A stretch of DNA of 64,000 bases from Zeaxanthinibacter sp. PT1 (GTDB lineage: Bacteria; Bacteroidota; Bacteroidia; Flavobacteriales; Flavobacteriaceae), in contig NZ_JAQPCN010000004.1 of assembly GCF_028464225.1 (NCBI RefSeq), forward strand, positions 124,001-188,000. The letters run 5' to 3'. Of the stretch, positions 42,411 to 51,399 are shown piece by piece. Each line of letters opens with the position of its first letter. Positions within the stretch are counted from its first letter, which is position 1. The notes under the pieces were generated by a model. It had not been told where the DNA came from. It worked only from the letters and a program-made list of their open reading frames with translations, and did not search any database. Both the position numbers and the translations under genes were made by a program.

Positions 42411-44372
42411 ATGAGAACACTTACTGTCAGCCGATTCGTTTTAGTGCTCCTTTGCCTGTTCATAGGCTTTTTAGGGACTGCACAACTCGTGGATCCCGAG
42501 AGAAATCCGGTGTACCGCAGGGTTTTTCATGACACTGATAATTTTGGACCATCTTACCTGGAAATCCTCGAAACTTCCCTTCCGCTGGTAACCGTAGATT
42601 CTACCCGTAATATTATCCTTTATGACTTGGCATACTACTGGCACAGCAGGAACCTCAAAAAATCCTTACACTTTGCCGAACAGGGGATCAATAGTTCCAT
42701 TGCACAAAAAGACTGGGCATGGAAAGCCAGGTTCCAAGGGGTAGCAGGTGCTGTCTTATTGCGTATGGAGGCACTGGATGAGGCAATGATCATGCTGAGA
42801 GAAGCCGCAAAAATCCTTCCCCTGTCCGAAAAACCTTTTCTCTATACCCAGATGGGTTATGTGTACGAGCGGAAGGGTAAGCTGGACCTGGCTACGGATT
42901 ACGCTTTAAAATCACTGGAACTGGGAATCCAGCTCCAGGATGATCATGCTATGGCAATCGCCTATAGCGACCTCAGCAATATATTCTGGAAACAGCAAAA
43001 ATATGAACAGGCATTGCGTTACGGCCTGGAATCGATCAGGATATTTGAACTCCGTGGTCTGCAAGACCTGGATTATGATTTTACCCTGTATGTGGTAGGT
43101 AATTGTTACCTGGCCCTGGGGGATCGTGAACAAGCCGAGAAGTATTACGAACATGCCATTGCCATCGGTGAGCGTTATGGTTTCTACAATAACCTGAGCG
43201 ATGTTTACATTTCTATGGTTGATCTCCACTCTTTTACCAATAATTATCAGAAGGCCGAACGCTTCGGATTGAAGGCGTTGGAGTTTGCAAACCTTCTTGA
43301 TAACAACTTCATGGTGATGCGTTGTTACCTGGCTATAGGGAAAATGCAGAACTTACAGGGTAAATTTATTTCTGCCATAGAAAACCTGGAAAAGTGCATC
43401 GAAGTAGCTACCATAGATTTTCACGATTCCTATTACCTGGCGCAGGCTTACGAAGCGTTGGGCAGGTCCTATGCCGGGAACCACCAGTACCGCGAAGCGT
43501 ATTCTGCTATGGAGATGTATGACCAGTTTAAAAATGAAGTTTTTACGGCGGAGGCAGACAACCGTACCTCTGTACTGCAAACGGAATATAAACTGGCCGA
43601 AAAGGAGACCACCATACAGGAACAGGAAGGCAGGCTACGTAGGCAGCAGGCCAGGCAAACCCTGATCATTATAGTTGCATTATTGATGTTCTTATTGTTG
43701 CTACTGCTCTACAAGGCGGTTAAGAACAATAGCCGGAAGAATCGCCTCCTTTTACAACAGAACCGGGAAAAGGAATTTTTGCTCAAAGAAATTCACCACC
43801 GAGTCAAGAACAACCTGGAGATCATCTCCAGCCTGCTCTCCCTGCAATCGGCAAAAATAGACGATCCTAAGATCGCCGAAGCTATGGATAAAAGTCAGCA
43901 GAGGGTTCACAGCATGAGTATGATTCACCAGAAGCTCTACAAGGGAAAAAGCCTGTCGTCTATAGAGATGAAAGATTATTTTGAAAATCTCGGCGAGCAT
44001 ATTGTAAATACCCACGGTGCACAGGACAGGGTAGAGGTGAGATGCGAGATGAATCCTCTTGAACTCCATATAGACCTTGCGATACCTATCGGGTTGATCG
44101 TAAATGAATTACTGACCAATTCTCTGAAGTATGCTTTCCCGGGTAAACGCCCCGGGATTATCGTAGTGGCCTTGAGTAAAGCAGACGATATCGTTTACCT
44201 CGAGTTATCGGATAATGGTATTGGGAAAAGTGCCGAAGCCCGGAATGAAGGAACCGGTTTCGGAACTCAGCTGATCGAACTGCTCACCCGTCAACTGGAT
44301 GGAAAGATGCAACTGAACCAAAGACCCGGAACTTCCTTTACATTCGAATTCAACCCACCAAAAGCAGCCTAA
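42411..44372 (+). CDS. TPR-containing sensor histidine kinase (HisKA_2 type)
   Basis: A 653-residue membrane kinase. Signal peptide (about 1-24), a periplasmic array of TPR repeats (about 85-400, such as A-L-R-Y-G-L-E-S and A-E-K-Y-Y-E-H-A), one transmembrane helix (about 420-440, L-I-I-I-V-A-L-L-M-F-L), a short coiled coil, then the HisKA_2 phospho-acceptor motif with His462/463 (E-I-H-H-R-V-K-N-N) and HATPase (N-E-L-L-T-N-S-L-K-Y-A-F and D-N-G-I-G). It phosphorylates the LytTR regulator encoded 2 nt downstream. It is divergent to the small exported-protein cluster, which it may control. Confidence 0.9.
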   Translation: MRTLTVSRFVLVLLCLFIGFLGTAQLVDPERNPVYRRVFHDTDNFGPSYLEILETSLPLVTVDSTRNIILYDLAYYWHSRNLKKSLHFAEQGINSSIAQKDWAWKARFQGVAGAVLLRMEALDEAMIMLREAAKILPLSEKPFLYTQMGYVYERKGKLDLATDYALKSLELGIQLQDDHAMAIAYSDLSNIFWKQQKYEQALRYGLESIRIFELRGLQDLDYDFTLYVVGNCYLALGDREQAEKYYEHAIAIGERYGFYNNLSDVYISMVDLHSFTNNYQKAERFGLKALEFANLLDNNFMVMRCYLAIGKMQNLQGKFISAIENLEKCIEVATIDFHDSYYLAQAYEALGRSYAGNHQYREAYSAMEMYDQFKNEVFTAEADNRTSVLQTEYKLAEKETTIQEQEGRLRRQQARQTLIIIVALLMFLLLLLLYKAVKNNSRKNRLLLQQNREKEFLLKEIHHRVKNNLEIISSLLSLQSAKIDDPKIAEAMDKSQQRVHSMSMIHQKLYKGKSLSSIEMKDYFENLGEHIVNTHGAQDRVEVRCEMNPLELHIDLAIPIGLIVNELLTNSLKYAFPGKRPGIIVVALSKADDIVYLELSDNGIGKSAEARNEGTGFGTQLIELLTRQLDGKMQLNQRPGTSFTFEFNPPKAA

Positions 44373-44374
44373 TC

Positions 44375-45109
44375 ATGAAAGAAAAAACAAGAGTACTGAT
44401 CGTAGAAGATGATATGATCATCGCCGCCAACATTTCACTTCAATTAAGCCGCCTGGGGTACGAGATCACCGGGATTGAATCCAGGGGAGAAGAGGCTGTA
44501 ATCCACGCAAGGCGTAATACCCCGGATATCATCTTGATGGATATTCATCTCAAGGGAGAATTGGATGGCATAGAAACTACTAAAATGATACAGGAAGAAC
44601 AAGACATCCCGATTATCTACCTGACGGCAAATAATGATGAGCTGACTTTTAACAGGGCCCGCGCTACCCATCCGCAGGCATTTGTATCCAAACCTTTCGG
44701 TAAACTCAATTTAGAACGAACAGTAGCCTTAGTGGCAGAACAATTGAAAGACCGAAAATTGCCCGACCATATTATTACCGGCGGACTTCGTTTTCTCGAA
44801 GACCGGATCTTCATCCGGCATCATGGCAGGATGGTCAAGATCATGTTAGAAGATATACTGTATATTGAAGCAGAGCGGAATTACAGTAACATTATCACGG
44901 ATAACGGGCGCTTCCTGGTGGTCAGCACCCTCAAGACTATCGAAAGAGAATTGCCTTCCTCGTATTTCCTGAGAGTACATCGTTCTTACGTAGTAAACAT
45001 ATCTAAATTGGATGTGCTGGCTGAAGGGCATCTTGAGATCTCGCGCAAAGTGATCCCGGTGAGCCGATCGTACAGGGAGTCACTGGTAGGAAGGCTACAT
45101 ACTATCTGA
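44375..45109 (+). CDS. LytTR response regulator
   Basis: A 244-residue two-component regulator. The receiver domain has acidic pocket E-D-D (11-13), phospho-acceptor Asp56 in I-L-M-D-I-H, and the switch Thr/Lys in Y-L-T-A and S-K-P-F-G. A LytTR DNA-binding domain occupies about 140-244 (I-L-Y-I-E-A-E-R-N-Y, F-L-R-V-H-R-S-Y-V-V-N). It begins 2 nt after the kinase stop. LytTR proteins usually bind direct repeats upstream of few target genes, and the neighbouring 38-42 kb cluster is the obvious candidate. Confidence 0.92.
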   Translation: MKEKTRVLIVEDDMIIAANISLQLSRLGYEITGIESRGEEAVIHARRNTPDIILMDIHLKGELDGIETTKMIQEEQDIPIIYLTANNDELTFNRARATHPQAFVSKPFGKLNLERTVALVAEQLKDRKLPDHIITGGLRFLEDRIFIRHHGRMVKIMLEDILYIEAERNYSNIITDNGRFLVVSTLKTIERELPSSYFLRVHRSYVVNISKLDVLAEGHLEISRKVIPVSRSYRESLVGRLHTI

Positions 45110-45116
45110 TTGTAGT

Positions 45117-45731
45117 TTATTCTTCGGATTGTCTCCGGATAAGTCCGGCCATAGTGCATTGATTTGCACTTCCGCGCCGCTCAAGTTCCCTGCTGATTTC
45201 CGGATGGTCTTCTTGCCTCGTCTGGGAGAGTTTATACGCGGCCTGGATGTCGTCAATGCTTACCTTAAACCCTACAATCCCCCTTACTTGTCTCATCGTT
45301 TCGACGGATAACTCGGACATCACTATGGGACGGTCAGAATCCTTCTCGTATTTATCGATCAACTTTTCAAGGCTCAGTAACAGTTCTTGCTCCGTAAGTC
45401 TTTTAATCCGACCATATACGTGAACAGCGATATAATTCCAGGTCGGTACTTCCTCCTCTTTATACCAGGAGGAAGAGATGTAAGCATGCGGTCCGTTAAA
45501 GATGCAAAGTACTTCCTGCTCTTCTGAAAAAGCCTGCCATTGGGGATTGGCTTTGGCAACATGGCCCAGTAGCCATTCCTTTCCTTCAGCATCTGTATGC
45601 AGTTCTAATGGGATATGGGTGGCCCATGGCTTACCCTCTAGCTGGTTTACAAGTATCCCGAAGGCATTGTCCCTTATAAATTGCCTGACTTCCTCCAGGT
45701 TTTCATTTTTATAATGAGCAGGTATATACAT
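45117..45731 (-). CDS. FMN-binding negative regulator, PaiB family
   Basis: The start is taken at the ATG at 45731 (M-Y-I-P-A-H-Y-K-N); a TTG 15 nt upstream is less likely. The 204-residue product has the split-barrel FMN-binding fold of PaiB: T-H-I-P-L-E-L, G-H-V-A-K-A-N-P-Q-W, Y-I-S-S-S-W-Y, V-P-T-W-N-Y-I-A-V-H-V-Y-G. PaiB is described as a repressor of sporulation and protease genes in Bacillus; in Bacteroidetes it may be a simple flavin-binding oxidoreductase. Its stop lies 7 nt from that of the convergent LytTR gene. Confidence 0.88.
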   Translation of the reverse strand: MYIPAHYKNENLEEVRQFIRDNAFGILVNQLEGKPWATHIPLELHTDAEGKEWLLGHVAKANPQWQAFSEEQEVLCIFNGPHAYISSSWYKEEEVPTWNYIAVHVYGRIKRLTEQELLLSLEKLIDKYEKDSDRPIVMSELSVETMRQVRGIVGFKVSIDDIQAAYKLSQTRQEDHPEISRELERRGSANQCTMAGLIRRQSEE

Positions 45732-46028
45732 AAAAGGTTTGATCAATTTATTTGCTTCGTATCAAAGCTAACGGATAATGCCCAATATTTTAAAAAGTAA
45801 TGGAAATTCGATCGTTTTGATTTTCATTGCTGCTACGGAATCTGTGACGCCAGTTCAGCAGCAGTAATTGACAGCTGGGTAATTAGTTATTTCACATTTA
45901 TACCCACCTAGCCATCTTTGTCAACAAGCGAGGTGATGTACTTCATAGATGGGTGATTGCCATGCGGCTTTTTGCTACCTTTAATTGGCCATAAACCGAC
46001 TTAAGATCAAAAAACATGAAACTCAGAT

Positions 46029-47363
46029 ATGGATTCTATTGGTAAAATGTTCAGAGCGGGACTGTTGATAGGTTTCCTGATCACCCTGATCTTCATGGGT
46101 ATTGAACTGGTCATGGGAAGATCTATTGAATTGAATGACCGGTTCTGGACCGGGGTGGGCTATAACTTCCTGTATTCAGTGGTCCTTACCTTTATCAACG
46201 GTTCTTTCTTCCAGTACCTGAATCACCGTGTTAGCTGGGGTAATTACAAACGATTTCGACTGTGGATCGGGATCTTTGGCAGCATTCTGCTGACCATGCT
46301 GGGTATTTTCCTCATCAGGGTATTTGTAGAGGTGACCATTGGAGGAGAATCCTGGAACCAGTTTATCGCTACCGAGAAAAGAATCCATTACCTCATCGCC
46401 CTGATCATTGCCTTGGTCGCCTCCATGATCTTCCATGCCTTCTATTTTTATAAGCATTGGCAGGAGAGTAAAGTAAAAGAACAAAAGATCATCGCGGGTA
46501 CAGCCTCGGCTAAATTTGATGCTTTAAAAAATCAACTGGACCCACACTTCCTATTTAACAGTCTTAATGTTCTGACCAGCCTGATTGAAGAAGACCCTAA
46601 AATGGCTCAGAATTTCACCACTTCACTATCAAAGGTTTATCGTTACGTACTTGAACAAAAACATAAGGATGTGGTCAGCTTGGGTGAAGAGCTGCAGTTT
46701 GCGAAAACCTACGTGTCACTGCTGAAAATGAGATTCGAGGATAGTATCGTTTTCGAGATTCCGGAAAAGGCGGAGAACCCTGATGCAAAGTTGGTGCCCT
46801 TATCTTTACAGTTGTTACTGGAAAATGCTGTAAAGCACAACGTGGTGACGGCATCCAGGCCCCTTTTGATCAAGGTGTATGAAGAGAACGGGGTTTTGGT
46901 TATCTCCAATAACCTGCAACCTAAACAGGTGGTGAAGAAAAGCAGCGGGGTAGGCCTGCACAATATCCGGCAACGATACGAAATCCTGAGTTCCAGGAAA
47001 ATGGAGATCGACCAAACCCACGACAGTTTTATCGTTAAACTGCCGCTGCTCACCCGGAAAGTGACGGAAGCATTATCCCAGGAAACTTATATAGAGAGTA
47101 AACGGTATTTAAAAGCCAAGGAGCGTGTGGAGGCTATTAAAGGCTTCTACGGCAATCTTACGGCTTATTGCATCGTGATCCCATTCCTGGTGTTTATCAA
47201 CCTTAAAACCACCTCGGGAATCCCCTGGTCGCTGTTTTCGGCAGTGGGATGGGGGATAGGTTTGTTATTCCATGCCTCTGAAGCTTTTGGCAAAGGCCTG
47301 GTGCTTGGTAAAAAATGGGAGGAACGAAAAATACAAGAGTTTATGAAAAAGGATAACCGCTAA
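46029..47363 (+). CDS. LytS-type histidine kinase with C-terminal 2TM domain
   Basis: A 444-residue protein. Four N-terminal membrane segments (about 10-30, 45-65, 80-100, 120-142), then His_kinase domain with the phospho-acceptor His173 in D-P-H-F-L-F-N-S-L-N and HATPase motif L-L-E-N-A-V-K-H-N and G-V-G-L-H-N-I-R-Q-R. Residues about 358-444 are a 2TM domain (K-A-K-E-R-V-E, F-Y-G-N-L-T-A-Y, G-W-G-I-G-L-L-F-H-A, W-E-E-R-K-I-Q-E-F-M). The same domain recurs alone in the next three genes. It forms a two-component system with the LytTR regulator encoded at 48487. Confidence 0.9.
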   Translation: MDSIGKMFRAGLLIGFLITLIFMGIELVMGRSIELNDRFWTGVGYNFLYSVVLTFINGSFFQYLNHRVSWGNYKRFRLWIGIFGSILLTMLGIFLIRVFVEVTIGGESWNQFIATEKRIHYLIALIIALVASMIFHAFYFYKHWQESKVKEQKIIAGTASAKFDALKNQLDPHFLFNSLNVLTSLIEEDPKMAQNFTTSLSKVYRYVLEQKHKDVVSLGEELQFAKTYVSLLKMRFEDSIVFEIPEKAENPDAKLVPLSLQLLLENAVKHNVVTASRPLLIKVYEENGVLVISNNLQPKQVVKKSSGVGLHNIRQRYEILSSRKMEIDQTHDSFIVKLPLLTRKVTEALSQETYIESKRYLKAKERVEAIKGFYGNLTAYCIVIPFLVFINLKTTSGIPWSLFSAVGWGIGLLFHASEAFGKGLVLGKKWEERKIQEFMKKDNR

Positions 47364-47484
47364 TCACCTTTCCCGTTGGTGGTATTTACAATTCATCGCT
47401 GCAATTTGACACTTGGGGTATTTCCTTTTCCTGTAGGGCTTAGAACAGCTGATATTTGACATATCAATTAAAATCATCAACCTC

Positions 47485-47766
47485 ATGAAAACTGAAAATT
47501 TTGACAAGCCATACCAGCGGGCAAACCGGAAAGTAAAGCGGATCAAAGATTTTTATATGAGCTTACTGGCTTACTGTATCGTGATCCCTCTCCTGGCATA
47601 TATCAACTGGCAGACAACAAGTATAATCTGGGCAGTATTCCCGGCTGTTGGTTGGGGTATTGGCCTGGTATTCCTTGGCATGTGCGCCTTTGATCTTCAC
47701 CCTTTTCTCGGCAAGAACTGGGAAGAAAGAAAACTGCGTGAATTCATGAATCAAGATAATTCCTAA
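47485..47766 (+). CDS. 2TM domain protein (93 aa)
   Basis: A free-standing 2TM domain: two membrane helices (about 27-45 and 50-70) between charged ends. Family markers are A-N-R-K-V-K-R-I-K-D-F-Y, G-W-G-I-G and N-W-E-E-R-K-L-R-E-F-M. It closely resembles the C-terminus of the kinase encoded upstream (121-nt gap). The domain is thought to be a membrane partner of histidine kinases, but its molecular role is not established. Confidence 0.87.
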   Translation: MKTENFDKPYQRANRKVKRIKDFYMSLLAYCIVIPLLAYINWQTTSIIWAVFPAVGWGIGLVFLGMCAFDLHPFLGKNWEERKLREFMNQDNS

Positions 47767-47834
47767 TATTTCAAGGAGCAGTTAATCAATACTGTCATAT
47801 CATTACATTCAATCATTACTTTAAACATTAGATC

Positions 47835-48137
47835 ATGGAAGATTTTAGCAAAGAAAACAAGTACCTGCGGGCAAAAGAGCGGGTAGAGCAACTGCGAAAG
47901 TTTTACAACAACCTCACCTCTTATATCCTGGTCATCTCCTTCCTGGCTATCATCAATTACTGGAGCAACCAGTGGAGTTATATGTGGTTCCTGTGGGCTG
48001 CTTTTGGTTGGGGTATTGGTGTACTATTCCATGCGATCGGGGTATTCCGTCTTAACCCTTTCTTCGGGCCGGGTTGGGAAGAGCGTAAGATCAGGGAATT
48101 CATGGAAGAAGACAGGCGGGAAAGTCGCTGGGAATAA
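47835..48137 (+). CDS. 2TM domain protein (100 aa)
   Basis: Second free-standing 2TM protein. The pattern L-R-A-K-E-R-V-E-Q-L-R-K-F-Y-N-N-L-T-S-Y, then two membrane helices, G-W-G-I-G-V-L-F-H-A and W-E-E-R-K-I-R-E-F-M-E is nearly canonical. It lies between the 93-aa and 105-aa members and likely belongs to the same transcript; 20 nt to the next gene. It could compete with the kinase-fused domain for the same partner. Confidence 0.88.
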   Translation: MEDFSKENKYLRAKERVEQLRKFYNNLTSYILVISFLAIINYWSNQWSYMWFLWAAFGWGIGVLFHAIGVFRLNPFFGPGWEERKIREFMEEDRRESRWE

Positions 48138-48157
48138 GACAAACAAATTTTAAGAAT

Positions 48158-48475
48158 ATGGAAAACAAGGATCACGAGAAGTATCTCAAGGCAAAAAAGA
48201 AGGTAGATGAACTAAAAGGGTTTTATATTCATCTGATTGTCTACCTGGGGGTTAATATTTTTATTTTGGTAAATATCTTTTTAGAAGTGCAACGAACCGG
48301 TGAGAGCTTCTGGCAGCCCGGTCATTTCTTCACCCTGTTTTTCTGGGGGATTGGCCTGCTTTTTCATGCCGCCTATACCTTCAGTATCAATCCTTTCTTC
48401 GGGAAGGACTGGGAAAAAAAGCAGATCGACAAATATATGGAGCAGGAAAAGGAGGAATCTAAGAAATATCAATAG
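48158..48475 (+). CDS. 2TM domain protein (105 aa)
   Basis: Third free-standing 2TM protein: L-K-A-K-K-K-V-D-E-L-K-G-F-Y, two helices, F-F-W-G-I-G-L-L-F-H-A-A-Y-T-F, and D-W-E-K-K-Q-I-D-K-Y-M. It is the most diverged of the three and has a longer loop between helices. It is followed after 11 nt by the LytTR response regulator gene, tying this small-protein array to the two-component pair. Confidence 0.87.
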   Translation: MENKDHEKYLKAKKKVDELKGFYIHLIVYLGVNIFILVNIFLEVQRTGESFWQPGHFFTLFFWGIGLLFHAAYTFSINPFFGKDWEKKQIDKYMEQEKEESKKYQ

Positions 48476-48486
48476 CCAACTTTGTT

Positions 48487-49242
48487 ATGAACGTAATTAT
48501 CATCGAAGATGAAAAGCCGGCTGCCCGACGGTTGTCCCGAATGTTAGGGGAACTGCATATACAGCCTACAGCCATGTTACACTCCGTGGAGGAAGCGGTT
48601 AATTGGTTCAATGCAAATACACACCCGGACCTGATCTTCCTGGACATACAGCTGTCTGATGGATTGTGTTTCGAAATCTTTGAGCTGGTGACGGTAAAAA
48701 GTGCGATCATCTTTACAACGGCTTATGACGAATACGCCTTGCAAGCTTTTAAGCTGAACAGCATTGATTACCTGCTTAAACCTATAGACGAAGTGGAGCT
48801 GAAACAGGCAGTAGCTAAGTACGAAGGGATGCGCCCGGGCACCGGGCAGTTGGAGGTACACTTTGAAGACATCCGGAAGCTTTTGGTGAACCCCTTGGAG
48901 CGAGAGTATAAAAAACGTTTTGTGGCCAGGGTAGGACAGCATCTCAAGATATTGAATGCCGATGAAATTGAATGTTTTTACAGTGAGAATAAAGGGACAT
49001 ATGCGGCTACCATGGAAGGGCGGAACTACTTGCTGGATACAACCCTCGAGCTACTGGAAAAAGAACTGCAGCCAGAAAGTTTTTTTAGGGTCAGTCGTAA
49101 ATTCTATGTCAATGTAAAGCATATAAAAGATATCATTTCATACACCAATTCGCGGCTGCAGATCAAGTTAAATCGCTTTAATGAGCAAGAAGTGATCGTT
49201 AGCCGGGAGCGCGTAAAGGACTTTAAGCTTTGGTTAGAATAA
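48487..49242 (+). CDS. LytTR response regulator (AlgR/LytR type)
   Basis: A 251-residue regulator. The receiver domain has E-D-E (7-9), Asp53 in I-F-L-D-I-Q and K-P-I-D-E. The LytTR DNA-binding domain (about 145-251) has F-V-A-R-V-G-Q-H-L-K, I-E-C-F-Y-S-E-N-K, F-F-R-V-S-R-K-F-Y-V-N. It is the natural partner of the LytS-type kinase encoded 1.1 kb upstream, with three 2TM genes between them. Confidence 0.93.
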   Translation: MNVIIIEDEKPAARRLSRMLGELHIQPTAMLHSVEEAVNWFNANTHPDLIFLDIQLSDGLCFEIFELVTVKSAIIFTTAYDEYALQAFKLNSIDYLLKPIDEVELKQAVAKYEGMRPGTGQLEVHFEDIRKLLVNPLEREYKKRFVARVGQHLKILNADEIECFYSENKGTYAATMEGRNYLLDTTLELLEKELQPESFFRVSRKFYVNVKHIKDIISYTNSRLQIKLNRFNEQEVIVSRERVKDFKLWLE

Positions 49243-49308
49243 GTAAGTGTAATTAACTGATATACAATTAATAAAATATAATAAAAACTAGGTATAAGTT
49301 TTCTTTAT

Positions 49309-49330
49309 AGTGGCTTTTTGGCCACTTTTT
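49309..49330. terminator. Terminator between LytTR regulator and LETM1-related genes
   Basis: Stem AGTGGC/GCCACT (49309-49314 with 49321-49326), six-base loop and T tract on the plus strand. The convergent gene ends at 49336. Confidence 0.65.
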
Positions 49331-49335
49331 CCTAT

Positions 49336-50520
49336 TTAATCCACCCGGTTTTCATCAAAGGCGGATGGGAGAAGTTTTGGGATGAGCTTGATAAAGATCG
49401 GGAGCAGGACTGCACCACCGGGAAGGATAAAAATTGCGAGTGAGGGAATGCTTTTAAAGATGTCTATTAGTTGGTTTTGTACTTTCTTTTTTTCTTCCGG
49501 ACTCAGGTCTTTGACCGTTGCTTTGGATAAGAGGTACACCAGCTCCTTACTCTCTGAAAGTTCTTTCTGCAATCGTTTGCTGTTTCTCAGGATTAGTTTG
49601 TTCACCACCTTAGACATGCTGTCATAAAATTGTCCTGCCAGATGCTGATCTTTTAGCTGTGGAATCTTTTTCAGGTGCTGGTTAAAGAATCGCGTAACAT
49701 CAACCAGTGATTTTACGATTTGGTCTTCTTCCACACCCAGGTCCCTTCCTGCCTTATAGATGAATTCGGACTCTATATATTCCAAGGTGTGATCTTCCCA
49801 AACGGTCAGACATGCCACATCGAGGAAATATTGGTTTTCTTCCGGGTGAAACTGGGCTACCAGCCTTTCGCGGTAAGAGGCGTCGTATTGTTCTTTGTCG
49901 CTTTCAATAAAGGAAAGAGAGGTCGCAAAAAGTTGTTCTAACTTCTTATTCTTTTTCTTCTTTTCCTTTGCGGTAAAGGCGTGGTAGGTAAGGTTGATGG
50001 TAATATACTCCAGGTCCTGGGCATGTTGCCTTATATCCGTGGCATTTTCCAGGTATCGGCGAAAGGTAAGCACGTCAATCACCAAAAGTGAGTTCGTGAT
50101 AACTCGGTTAAACGTTTTGCTGATCATATTGTCCTCCAGGTACACCCTGGAGTCTACCAGTTTCTCCAATTGCGAGGAAGTTTTCTTGCCTGTCAGGATC
50201 TTATTCAGGAAAGAGATGCTGGCCACATCCAGCTTCTGGTAAAAATTAAAAATACAATCCAGGAAGGCATTGAAAGGTTCATCCGGGTGTTTAAACCGGT
50301 AGGTGAAATATAAAGAGGTCAGCAGGTTAACCTTAGCCTTCTCATCTTCAGAAAGCTTGTGTTCCGGTTTTATGAAATCCGGGATACCGATGTTAAATCC
50401 GTAGATAAACCCGGTCTTCTTCAGTTTTTCGTAAAGCGTAGGAAAATCCGCGTAACCGGGTGGTCGCTCTTTGACTAAGTGTCCAAACTTATCGATCCAG
50501 CCTGATGCTGAAGGATTCAT
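49336..50520 (-). CDS. LETM1-related biofilm-associated protein
   Basis: A 394-residue protein that I recognise as the flavobacterial LETM1-related group. Most of it is soluble and alpha-helical, with a lysine run (E-K-K-K-K-K-N-K-K near residue 185). The C-terminus (about 355-388) carries the LETM1 signature P-G-G-A-V-L-L-P-I-F-I-K-L-I-P-K-L-L-P with one hydrophobic helix. In mitochondria LETM1 is a K+/H+ or Ca2+/H+ exchanger component. A link to biofilm is a published family label and not evident from this sequence. Single gene. Confidence 0.85.
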   Translation of the reverse strand: MNPSASGWIDKFGHLVKERPPGYADFPTLYEKLKKTGFIYGFNIGIPDFIKPEHKLSEDEKAKVNLLTSLYFTYRFKHPDEPFNAFLDCIFNFYQKLDVASISFLNKILTGKKTSSQLEKLVDSRVYLEDNMISKTFNRVITNSLLVIDVLTFRRYLENATDIRQHAQDLEYITINLTYHAFTAKEKKKKNKKLEQLFATSLSFIESDKEQYDASYRERLVAQFHPEENQYFLDVACLTVWEDHTLEYIESEFIYKAGRDLGVEEDQIVKSLVDVTRFFNQHLKKIPQLKDQHLAGQFYDSMSKVVNKLILRNSKRLQKELSESKELVYLLSKATVKDLSPEEKKKVQNQLIDIFKSIPSLAIFILPGGAVLLPIFIKLIPKLLPSAFDENRVD

Positions 50521-50688
50521 AGCGTTGAGAATTAGGAACCAAAGAAACGCAAAATTCGGATAAGCACACTTACCACCAAATTAATCTTCAGAATCACTTA
50601 ACAAGAATTTAACACTTAAAAGCAAACCCTCCAATAAAAGGAGCGTAGGTAAGGGTGTTACTAATCTTTAAATTCTAAAAAACATAAC

Positions 50689-51375
50689 ATGAAAAAATCA
50701 AAACTTTTATTGGGTTTGGCTGCGCTGGCAGTGACAGGAGCTGTCCTGGTAGCGGCAGACCATCTAGACGCACCAAGTAGTGGGGGTACCACTGCAGACA
50801 TTGCGGATTTTTTTGCATTTGAACCAGAAACGGGTTCTGCAAACACCACCTTCGTGGTAGATCTGCAATCTAATGTATTGCCAGATTTGGCTTATGGTAC
50901 TTTTGATGAGGATATCCTTACGGAGATCAACATCGATACCGATGGTGACCTTGTCGAGGACCTGGTAATTCAGGCAATCCCCAGGGATGGACGTATGTAC
51001 TTCTTTTATGGTGAGGCAGCAGACCTGGGACTTAACAGTGAGGTGTTGGTGAACGCCCCGCTTGGAGACGTTGCTATTTCTGCAGAGACCGCAACTGTAG
51101 TGACTACGGATAGTGGTGCTCGTATCTTCGCAGGACCGAGACAAGATCCATTTTTCTTCGACTTCTTCCAGTTTAACGCTGTGATCAACCCGGACCCGGA
51201 ATCGGCTCCCCTCGGATTTCTTCCTCCATCAGAGGCTGAAAACACCTTTGCAGGCGCTAATACTATGTCTATAGTGGTAGAAATGCCGAACGCTATGCTG
51301 GGAACTACTACAGCGCTTAACGCTTTTAATATCCCTGTGTACAACACTTGGGTAACGACAAACAGAAAACAATAA
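50689..51375 (+). CDS. DUF4331 protein, N-terminal-like half (exported)
   Basis: A 228-residue protein with signal peptide (A-A-L-A-V-T-G-A-V-L-V-A-A). The mature protein starts with D-H-L-D-A-P (24-29), the hallmark opening of DUF4331, and continues D-I-A-D-F-F-A-F, then F-F-Y-G-E-A and A-G-P-R-Q-D-P-F-F-F-D. Full DUF4331 proteins are about 400-500 residues; here the second part (M-G-R-P-G-I-N-T-V onward) appears as the separate next gene after 24 nt. Extracytoplasmic. Function unknown. Confidence 0.85.
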   Translation: MKKSKLLLGLAALAVTGAVLVAADHLDAPSSGGTTADIADFFAFEPETGSANTTFVVDLQSNVLPDLAYGTFDEDILTEINIDTDGDLVEDLVIQAIPRDGRMYFFYGEAADLGLNSEVLVNAPLGDVAISAETATVVTTDSGARIFAGPRQDPFFFDFFQFNAVINPDPESAPLGFLPPSEAENTFAGANTMSIVVEMPNAMLGTTTALNAFNIPVYNTWVTTNRKQ

Positions 51376-51399
51376 TAAACCTTAGAAAAAAACAGAAAA

